Below, piece after piece: positions 53,974-64,000 of a DNA stretch of 64,000 nucleotides. The notes below the pieces were generated by a model. That model was not told the DNA's origin. It searched no databases and saw only the letters and a list, made by a program, of their open reading frames with translations. Positions within the stretch are counted from its first letter, which is position 1, and every line of letters begins with the position of its first letter. Made by a program: the position numbers and the translations under genes. Source of the stretch: Microbacterium sp. 1.5R. GTDB taxonomy: Bacteria > Actinomycetota > Actinomycetes > Actinomycetales > Microbacteriaceae. The stretch spans positions 248,001 through 312,000 of the forward strand of contig NZ_VDRC01000001.1 in NCBI RefSeq assembly GCF_007667425.1. Reading direction: 5' to 3'.

Positions 53974-54010
53974 ACAGAGGCCGCCGCGAACGCATCGCGG
54001 CGGCCCCTGT
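53974..54010. terminator. Hairpin between convergent genes
   Basis: A stem of 16 bases (53974-53989 with 53995-54010, one mismatch) lies between the HExxH protein and rbpA stop codons. Confidence 0.6.
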
Positions 54011-54026
54011 GCACGTCAGGCGGAGG

Positions 54027-54380
54027 TCACTGCCCCCGACGCTCGCGCAGCTGAGAGAGCGCGTCGTCGAGGAGCTGCACGGCTTCCTCGTCAGTGCGAC
54101 GCTCCTTCACGTAGGCGAGGTGCGTCTTGTAGGGCTCTGCCTTGGCGAGAGCCGGAGGGTTCGCCTTGTCGCGTCCGGCGGGAAGGCCGGACTGCGGGTG
54201 GTCGATGGTCTCGGGGATCTCCTCTTCCGGGAGACCTGCGGCGAAGTAGCGGACCGTCTCATTGCCGAGGCCATCCCAGTACGAGACGGCGATGCGGTCG
54301 GCATGGTAGCCGTGGTCCTGCTCGCCCATCGGTCCGGAACCCACACGGGTTCCACGGATCGCGTTGCCACCGGTAGCCAT
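54027..54380 (-). CDS. rbpA: RNA polymerase-binding protein RbpA
   Basis: A 117-residue RbpA-family activator that stabilises sigma factors on actinobacterial RNA polymerase. GGNAIRGTRVGSGPMGEQ at the start and EPYKTHLAYVKERRTDEEA near the end match the Streptomyces protein. The zinc-binding Cys of that protein are absent: the region reads ISYWDGLGNE-like (VSYWDGLGNETVRYFA) and DHPQSG. So this is a zinc-free form. It starts on the secG stop (TGATG). Confidence 0.93.
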   Translation of the reverse strand: MATGGNAIRGTRVGSGPMGEQDHGYHADRIAVSYWDGLGNETVRYFAAGLPEEEIPETIDHPQSGLPAGRDKANPPALAKAEPYKTHLAYVKERRTDEEAVQLLDDALSQLRERRGQ

Positions 54381-54628
54381 CAGATCACCTCGAACTTCGT
54401 GATGAGTCCGAGCGCGACGATCGCCACGAACCACGCCAGGGCGAGGATCACGGTGAAGCGGTTGAGGTTGCGCTCGGCGAGGCCGGACGAGCCGACCGCC
54501 GTCGACATGCCGCCGCCGAACATGTCGGACAGGCCGCCGCCGCGCCCCTTGTGGAGCAGGATGAGGAGGGTCAGCAGGACGCTGGTGATACCCAGCACGA
54601 CCTGCAGGACGAACTCGAGAATTTCCAC
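54380..54628 (-). CDS. secG: Protein translocase subunit SecG
   Basis: An 82-residue subunit of SecYEG. Two helices (about 3-24 and 59-79) flank the conserved GRGGGLSDMFGGG segment. The start is GTG at 54626-54628. It follows tpiA, as is common in Actinobacteria. Confidence 0.95.
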   Translation of the reverse strand: MEILEFVLQVVLGITSVLLTLLILLHKGRGGGLSDMFGGGMSTAVGSSGLAERNLNRFTVILALAWFVAIVALGLITKFEVI

Positions 54629-54673
54629 GAGGAAGAGCCTTTCGCTGGGGCACGACTGCCCCCGTAACGGTCA

Positions 54674-54679
54674 AGTATA
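54674..54679 (-). promoter_or_regulatory. Candidate -10 box of secG-rbpA
   Basis: TATACT on the minus strand, next to the terminator hairpin of tpiA. It would allow secG-rbpA transcription apart from the glycolytic operon. Confidence 0.4.
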
Positions 54680-54681
54680 CG

Positions 54682-54709
54682 GTGCGGCGGGACCGGAGCC
54701 CCGCCGCAC
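54682..54709 (-). terminator. Hairpin downstream of tpiA
   Basis: GTGCGGCGGG (54682-54691) pairs with CCCGCCGCAC (54700-54709). It starts 5 bases after the tpiA stop. No U-tract. Confidence 0.55.
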
Positions 54710-54713
54710 GCGC

Positions 54714-55495
54714 TCATACTCCGACGTGCTTCTCGAAGCGGATGATCGCCGCGAACTCGTCGACCACGAGGCTCGCGCCTCCGACGAGGGCGCCGTCGAC
54801 ATCGGGCTCGCGCATGAAGCTGGCGATGTTCGCCGCCTTCACAGATCCTCCGTAGAGGATGCGGGTCCGAGCGGCTGCCTCGTCACCGAGCTTCGCCGCG
54901 ATGACGGCGCGAAGAGCGGAGCACACTTCCTGCGCCTGGTCCGGCGAGGCGACCTGACCGGTTCCGATCGCCCAGACCGGCTCGTAGGCCACCACGATGT
55001 CATCCGAGGCGGAAACCGCGCCGAGCGCGATCTCGAGCTGAGCGACCGAGACCGCGGTGGGCCCGGACTCCTCGCGCTGAGCCAGCGTCTCGCCCACGCA
55101 GATGACGGGGACGAGCCCGTGCTTCAGCGCCGCCTTGGTCTTCGCCGCCACGACATCGTCGGACTCGGCGTGGTACTCACGACGCTCCGAGTGGCCGATG
55201 ATCACGTACTTCGCGTCGAGCTTCGACAGGAACGCGCCGGACACCTCGCCGGTGTAGGCACCGGAGTCGTGCGCCGAGAGGTCCTGCGCGCCGAGGGCGA
55301 ACGGGATCTTGTCCGCGTCGATGAGCGTCTGCACGCTGCGGATGTCGGTGAAGGGCGGGAAGACCGCCACCTCGACCGAGCCGTTCTCGTGCTTCGCGTC
55401 CTTGAGCGTCCAGTGCAGCTTCTGCACGAATGCGACCGCCTGCAGGTGGTCGAGGTTCATCTTCCAGTTGCCCGCGATCAGCGGGGTACGGTTGT

Positions 55496-55505
<10 letters not shown>
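54714..55505 (-). CDS. tpiA: Triose-phosphate isomerase
   Basis: A 263-residue glycolytic enzyme. Lys15 (AGNWKMN), His105 (IIGHSERR) and Glu175 (AYEPVWAIGTG) are the catalytic residues. It overlaps the pgk 3' end by 10 bases; GGAGGT lies 6 bases before its ATG, inside pgk. Third gene of gap-pgk-tpiA. Confidence 0.98.
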
Positions 55506-56710
<1,205 letters not shown>

Positions 56711-56720
56711 GGGAGATGTC

Positions 56721-57731
<1,011 letters not shown>

Positions 57732-57807
57732 TCAGGTCTCCCTGTTTCTCGTGCGCTGTGCGCAGCATTCGTGCATGCGCGATGCGCGGGGGTTTTTGGC
57801 TGAGATG

Positions 57808-57839
57808 GCGTCCCGACGAGACCAGGCCCGTCGGGACGC
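57808..57839 (-). terminator. Hairpin downstream of sodA
   Basis: GCGTCCCGACG (57808-57818) pairs with CGTCGGGACGC (57829-57839), 7 bases after the sodA stop. No U-tract follows. Confidence 0.45.
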
Positions 57840-57846
57840 GACCCGA

Positions 57847-58473
57847 TTACGACAGTACCAGCAGGCCGTTCGTCTTCTCGCGGGCCACCTCGAGGCGCTG
57901 GGCGACGTTCTCCCAGTTGGCGATGTTCCACGCTGCCTTCACGTAATCGGCCTTCACGTTGAGGTAGTCGAGGTAGAAGGCGTGCTCCCACATGTCGAGC
58001 TGGAAGAGCGGGATCGTACCCTGCGCCGTGTTCGCCTGCTGGTCGAACAGCTGCTGGATGATGAGGCGCTGGCCGATGGAGTCCCAGCTGAGCACTGCCC
58101 AGCCGGAGCCCTGGATGCCGGTCGCCGCGGCGGTGAAGTGGGCCTGGAACTTCTCGAACGAGCCGAAGTACTCGTCGATGGCGGCCTTCAGCTCGCCCTC
58201 GGGCTGACCGCCGCCGTTCGGCGAGAGGTTGGTCCAGAAGATGGAGTGGTTGACGTGACCGCCGAGGTTGAACGCGAGGTCCTTCTCGAGCTTGTTGACG
58301 TTCGCCAGGTTGCCGCTGTCGCGCGCCTCGGCGAGCTGCTCGAGCGCGGTGTTCGCACCCGCGACATAGGTGGCGTGGTGCTTGTCGTGGTGCAGCTCCA
58401 TGATCTTGCCGCTGATGTGCGGCTCGAGGGCTGCGAAGTCGTAAGGAAGGTCGGGGAGCGTGTAGGTCGCCAT
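57847..58473 (-). CDS. sodA: Fe/Mn superoxide dismutase
   Basis: A 208-residue superoxide dismutase. Metal ligands: His28 (ELHHDKHH), His76 ([10 protein letters not shown]), and Asp and His in [14 protein letters not shown] near GGHVNHS and the QDQ-type residue QQQ region do not settle Mn against Fe. I start at ATG 58471-58473; an in-frame TTG at 58488 has no ribosome site. It stands alone between whiA and gap. Confidence 0.96.
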   Translation of the reverse strand: MATYTLPDLPYDFAALEPHISGKIMELHHDKHHATYVAGANTALEQLAEARDSGNLANVNKLEKDLAFNLGGHVNHSIFWTNLSPNGGGQPEGELKAAIDEYFGSFEKFQAHFTAAATGIQGSGWAVLSWDSIGQRLIIQQLFDQQANTAQGTIPLFQLDMWEHAFYLDYLNVKADYVKAAWNIANWENVAQRLEVAREKTNGLLVLS

Positions 58474-58604
58474 GTCGCTTTCATCCAATCCGCGCCGCGC
58501 CGCGGCGCTTGCCGATCCTCCGCGTCGCCGAATGCGGTGCGGAGCAGACGTAACTCATCCTAGTGAGGACAACACATCGTCACCCTCGATCCTTCCGCCG
58601 AATG

Positions 58605-58638
58605 ACGAAGAAAGGCGACCCCTTGACAGGGATCGCCT
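58605..58638 (-). terminator. Intrinsic terminator of whiA
   Basis: AGGCGACCCC (58613-58622) pairs with GGGATCGCCT (58629-58638) except for one C-A mismatch; the minus strand continues TTTCTTCG. It lies 18 bases after the whiA stop. Confidence 0.65.
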
Positions 58639-58655
58639 CTCCTGCGGTTCTCGGG

Positions 58656-59633
58656 TCAGACGTCGAGACCGGCGGGCACGGCGGCTTCGGTGCCGGGGAT
58701 GCCTTCCTGCTGGGCGCGCTTGTCGGCCATGGCGAGCAGACGGCGGATACGCCCCGCGACGGCATCCTTCGTCATCGGCGGGTCGGCGTGGTGGCCGAGC
58801 TCGTCGAGGCTCGCGTCGCGGTGCGCGAGGCGCAGCTCCCCCGCGACCTTGAGGTGATCGGGCACCTCGTCGGCGAGGATCTCGAGCGCGCGCTCGACCC
58901 GTGCGCACGCGGCGACGGCGGCCTGTGCCGAGCGGCGCAGGTTCGCGTCGTCGAAGTTGACGAGGCGATTCACACCGGCGCGCACCTCGCGGCGCTGACG
59001 CATCTCCTCCCAGGCGACGGCGGTCTTCTGCGCGCCCATCTCGGCGAGGATGGTGCGGATCGCCTCACCCTCCCTGACGACGACGCGGGGCATACCCCGG
59101 ACCTCGCGGGCCTTCGCCGCGACGCCGAGACGATGCGCGGCGCCGACGAGCGCCATCGCCGCCTCCGAAGACGGGCAGGCGATCTCGAGCATGGCGGATC
59201 GACCCGGCTCGCTCAACGTTCCCGCAGCGAGGAAGGCTCCGCGCCAGAGGCCAGCGACCTCGGCGCGCGAACCCGTGGTCAGACGGTTCGGAAGACCGCG
59301 TACGGGACGCCGACGCTGGTCGAGCAGACCCGTCTGCCGCGCGAGGGTCTCCCCCGCCGCGATCACACGCACGGCCCACCTGGCCCCGTCGTTCGCGGTA
59401 CTGGACTGCACCTGGGCGATCTCGGGCCGAACGCCGTAGATCTCGGCGAGGTCGCGGGCGACGCGTTGCGCCAGCACCTCGGCATCCACCTCCGCCTCGA
59501 CGGCGACCCGTCCGGCGATCGAATGCAGTCCGCCCGCGAACCGCAGGATGGAAGTCACCTCCGCGACACGCACCGTGGGGGGTGCATTGCGGATGCTGAC
59601 CAGCTCAGCCTTGACGTCGGTGGTTAGTGCCAC
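58656..59633 (-). CDS. whiA: Sporulation/division regulator WhiA
   Basis: A 325-residue DNA-binding protein, LAGLIDADG homing-endonuclease-like domain followed by a C-terminal HTH (about 225-310: [20 protein letters not shown], then [20 protein letters not shown]). The homing-nuclease catalytic residues are absent, as in all WhiA proteins. In non-sporulating actinobacteria it acts in growth and division. The start is GTG behind GAGGAG. Last gene of uvrA-uvrC-rapZ-whiA. Confidence 0.97.
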   Translation of the reverse strand: MALTTDVKAELVSIRNAPPTVRVAEVTSILRFAGGLHSIAGRVAVEAEVDAEVLAQRVARDLAEIYGVRPEIAQVQSSTANDGARWAVRVIAAGETLARQTGLLDQRRRPVRGLPNRLTTGSRAEVAGLWRGAFLAAGTLSEPGRSAMLEIACPSSEAAMALVGAAHRLGVAAKAREVRGMPRVVVREGEAIRTILAEMGAQKTAVAWEEMRQRREVRAGVNRLVNFDDANLRRSAQAAVAACARVERALEILADEVPDHLKVAGELRLAHRDASLDELGHHADPPMTKDAVAGRIRRLLAMADKRAQQEGIPGTEAAVPAGLDV

Positions 59634-59701
59634 GACACTCCTCTACGCTCACGCGCCGGATCGCGACGCAAACCTCCAGCCTACTCTGGCGGAGCCCTCT
59701 G

Positions 59702-60574
59702 CTATTCCCTGCCGAGGTCGCGATGGCGGACGTTGACCGCCACGCCGGGCACCGCCGAGATCCGGCGAGCCAGCTCCTCCACCATCGCCACGGACCGGTG
59801 CTTGCCGCCGGTGCAGCCGATGGCCACCGTCGAGTGGCTCTTGTTCTCCCGCTGATACCCCTCGAGCACAGGAGTCAGCGCAGCCGTGTAGGCGTCGAGG
59901 AACTCGGCGGCTCCTTCGCGCGACAGCACGAAGTCCCTGACCTCTTCGTCCTTGCCGGTCAGGCCCCGCAGCTCCTCGTTCCAGAAGGGGTTCGGAAGAA
60001 AGCGCATGTCCGCGACCAGGTCGACGTCGGTCGGGAGACCGTACTTGAAGCCGAAGCTCATCAGCGTCACACGATGACGCGGCGCGCCCTCCTCGGCGAA
60101 CAGCTCCGACACCTGCGTTGCGAGCTGATGGATGTTCAGCGAGGACGTGTCGACCACGATGTCGGCGGCTTCGCGGATGGGTGCGAGACGCGCCCGCTCG
60201 ACGCGGATGCCGTCGAGCAGCGTTCCGTCGTCCTGCAGCGGGTGCGGGCGGCGTACAGCCTCGAATCGGCGCACCAGCACGTCGTCCGACGCGTCGAGGA
60301 ACAGCACACGCACCGACCCGCGCGAACGGAGCGCCCTGGCGACGCCGGGAAAGTCGTCGAAGAGATTGCGGCCGCGCACGTCGACGACGGCCGCGACCTT
60401 CGGCAGCGCGTTGCCGCCCATGTCGGTGAGGTCGAGCAGGGGTCGCAGGATCTGGGGCGGCAGGTTGTCGACCACGTACCAGCCGAGGTCCTCCAGCGCG
60501 TTGGCCACCGTCGTCCGCCCGGCGCCTGACATGCCCGTGACGATGAGGAACTCGCCCTTGTCCCCGTCAGTCAT
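59702..60574 (-). CDS. rapZ: RNase adapter RapZ / YvcJ family P-loop protein
   Basis: A 290-residue nucleotide-binding protein. The P-loop is GMSGAGRTT (14-22), with Arg where most P-loops have Lys, as is usual in actinobacterial homologues. [24 protein letters not shown] and the C-terminal [11 protein letters not shown] are family signatures. In E. coli RapZ guides RNase E; in Gram-positives the role is less clear. Its RNase E/G gene is in this window at 20287. Confidence 0.95.
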   Translation of the reverse strand: MTDGDKGEFLIVTGMSGAGRTTVANALEDLGWYVVDNLPPQILRPLLDLTDMGGNALPKVAAVVDVRGRNLFDDFPGVARALRSRGSVRVLFLDASDDVLVRRFEAVRRPHPLQDDGTLLDGIRVERARLAPIREAADIVVDTSSLNIHQLATQVSELFAEEGAPRHRVTLMSFGFKYGLPTDVDLVADMRFLPNPFWNEELRGLTGKDEEVRDFVLSREGAAEFLDAYTAALTPVLEGYQRENKSHSTVAIGCTGGKHRSVAMVEELARRISAVPGVAVNVRHRDLGRE

Positions 60575-60618
60575 CTCCACCCCTTCTGCCCACCGCTCCC
60601 ACCCTACCGAGAACGGGC

Positions 60619-62522
60619 CTAGCGGGTGGCGAGATGAGTGTGGATGTTCTGCGCGAGGACCGGCCCGATGCCCTGCACCTGCTCGATCTCGCCGGGCTGG
60701 GCGGCGCGGAGCGCTGTCACGGAGCCGAAGTGCTTGAGGAGAACCTTGATGCGCGAAGCGCCGAGGCCGGGCACCTCGGCGAGAATCGTGGTGATGTCGT
60801 TCTTGCGGCGCTTGCGCTGATGCGTGATCGCGAACCGGTGCGCTTCGTCGCGGAGACGCTGCAGCAGATACAGCGCCTCGCTCGTGCGGGGCAGGATCAC
60901 GGGGAAATCGTCGCCGGGCAGCCAGATCTCTTCGAGCCGCTTGGCGATACCGCAGACGGTTATCTCGGTGTGCCCGGCGTCCCGCAACGCACGTGCGGCT
61001 GCCTCGACCTGCGGCTGGCCTCCGTCGACGAGCAGCAGCTGGGGCGGGTAGGCGAAGCGCGGCCGACGCTTGACGGTCGCCTCCCCGATGTCCTCGCCGA
61101 CGATGTCGTCGGTGGTCGGATCGATGACCTCGGTCTCGTCGGGTCTGTCGAGGTGAGCGAGCCGGCGCCGCAGCACCTGGTACATCGAGTCGGTGTCGTC
61201 GGTCGTCTCGGCGATGTTGAAGGAGCGGTACTGATCCTTCCGGGGAAGGCCGTCTTCGAAGACGACCATCGAGGCGACGACGTTCGTGCCGCCGAGGTGC
61301 GAGATGTCGAAGCACTCGATGCGCAGCGGCGCCTCGGACATCCCGAGCGCCTCCTGCAGATCGGTCAGCGCCTGCGTCCGTGCGACATAGTCACTCGTCC
61401 GTCGGGTCTTGTGCCTGATGAGCGCCTGCTGGGCGTTGATCGTGGCGGTGCGCATCAGGTCGGCTCGCTGACCGCGGTGCGCGACCGCGATCTCGACCTT
61501 GCGACCTCGCCGCTCGCGCAGCCATTCCTCGAGCTCAGCCGCGTCATCGGGCAGGGTAGGCACGAGGATGCGGCGAGGCACGTCCTGCGCATCGCCGTAG
61601 GCGCGCTGCAGAACCTGGTCGACGAGGTCGGCCGAGGAGATGTCGATCTCCTTCTCGATCGTGAGCGCGCGCACACCGCGCACGCGCCCACCGCGGATGA
61701 CGAAGTGCTGCACCGCGGCGGCGAGCTCGTCTTCGGCGATGCCGAACAGATCGGCGTCCTCGTCAGCGGCGAGGACGAGCGCGCTCTTGCCCAGGACCGC
61801 TTCGATCGCCGACAGTTTGTCGCGGAACCGCGCGGCGGCCTCGTAGTCCATCGCCGCCGATGCCGCCAGCATCCGCTTTCGCAGATCACGGGTGAACCGC
61901 TCGTCTCCTCCGGCCATGAAGGCGACGAAGTCGTCGACCATCGCCCGGTGCTCCTCGATAGTGACCGTCATCGAGCAGGGTCCGCCGCACTTGCCGATCT
62001 GCCCGGGGAAGCACGGCCGCCCCGTCTGCATGGCGCGCTTGTAGCTCGCATCGCTGCAGGTGCGGATCGGGAACGCCTTGACCATCAGGTCGATGGTCTC
62101 GTGGACCGCCCAGACCTTCGGATATGGCCCGAAGTAGCGCGCGCCGGGGATCTTGCGATTTCGCGTCACGATGACGCGCGGAGCCTCGTCACCGAGGGTC
62201 ACCGCCATGAAGGGATAGGACTTGTCGTCGCGATAGCGGACGTTGAAGGGCGGATCGAACTCTTTGATCCACATGTACTCGAGCTGGAGCGAGTCGACAT
62301 CGGTCGGGACGACCGTCCACTCGACGGAGGCCGCGGTCGTGACCATCCGCCGGGTGCGTTCATGGAGCGTGCGCAGCGGCGCGAAGTAGTTCGACAGCCG
62401 CTGTCGCAGGTTCTTGGCTTTGCCGACGTACAGCACTCGTCCGTCGGCGTCGCGGAAGCGGTACACGCCGGGATCGGTGGGGATCTCACCGGTCCTCGGC
62501 TTGTACGGGAGGACATCCGCCA

Positions 62523-62523
<1 letters not shown>
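60619..62523 (-). CDS. uvrC: UvrABC system protein C
   Basis: A 634-residue excision nuclease subunit. N-terminal GIY-YIG domain ([20 protein letters not shown] near 18-37), UVR domain for UvrB (about 200-235), an RNase H-like domain with [10 protein letters not shown] and LLVDGGQPQ, and C-terminal helix-hairpin-helix motifs ending HTHLATR. It starts on the uvrA stop (TGATG). Confidence 0.98.

Positions 62524-64000
<1,477 letters not shown>

Overview
The window is a high-GC actinobacterial chromosome segment with dense, often overlapping genes. Gene content and order fit Microbacteriaceae, most likely Microbacterium or a close relative: gap-pgk-tpiA-secG-rbpA, uvrA-uvrC-rapZ-whiA, rplU-rpmA-obgE-proB-proA, two clpP genes near clpX and tig, and an actinobacterial translational T-box in front of ileS. 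The genus is inferred from gene content, not from a marker comparison. No phage, insertion sequence or CRISPR array is visible.

Layout. 1-2.2 kb: the tail of a membrane protein, a PPOX-fold stress protein, an AI-2E family permease and a 57-residue proline-rich protein. 2.3-12 kb: an accessory catabolic locus. Seven minus-strand genes (M19 dipeptidase, lipoprotein, two permeases, an M24-fold hydrolase without metal ligands, a proline-iminopeptidase-like hydrolase and a double-domain Lrp regulator) are divergent from a fused oligopeptide ABC ATPase. 12-20 kb: SDR, rsfS, a Pro/Glu-rich one-pass membrane protein, nadD, proA, proB, obgE, rpmA and rplU. 20-29.7 kb: DUF4031, RNase E/G, a VKOR protein, and a T-box-led ileS-folC-DUF4233-ndk operon. 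29.7-36.3 kb: an AbiEi-like/DUF559 nuclease gene flanked by inverted repeats, a pentapeptide-like protein, and a second complete oligopeptide ABC operon. 36.5-44.3 kb: valS, a small regulator pair behind a repeat-rich operator, an M3 peptidase, a NUDIX hydrolase and clpX. 44.5-48.8 kb: a SorC/DeoR regulator-deoC-aldehyde dehydrogenase operon whose last gene is half an aldehyde dehydrogenase. 48.9-64 kb: clpP2/clpP1, a TPR protein, tig, tRNA-Pro, tRNA-Gly, a membrane-anchored HExxH protein, rbpA, secG, tpiA, pgk, gap, sodA, whiA, rapZ, uvrC and the 3' part of uvrA.

How the genes work together. The two oligopeptide ABC systems and the associated peptidases point to heavy use of peptides or amino-acid derivatives. 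The first locus looks like a complete import, hydrolysis and regulation module, and it is the best candidate here for something undescribed, because its M24 enzyme carries a creatinase-type, metal-free active site. The deoC operon would cleave deoxyribose-5-phosphate and oxidise the acetaldehyde formed. Most of the rest is housekeeping: translation, protein quality control, lower glycolysis, proline synthesis and excision repair.

Regulatory sequence is readable in several places: the ileS T-box with its AUC specifier and an RBS-sequestering hairpin; a promoter under three CTTTGCAA repeats at 14-bp spacing (40.2 kb); a 14-bp palindrome before the SorC operon (48.8 kb); intrinsic terminators; and a recurring -10 hexamer, six bases, ATG arrangement that suggests leaderless mRNAs.
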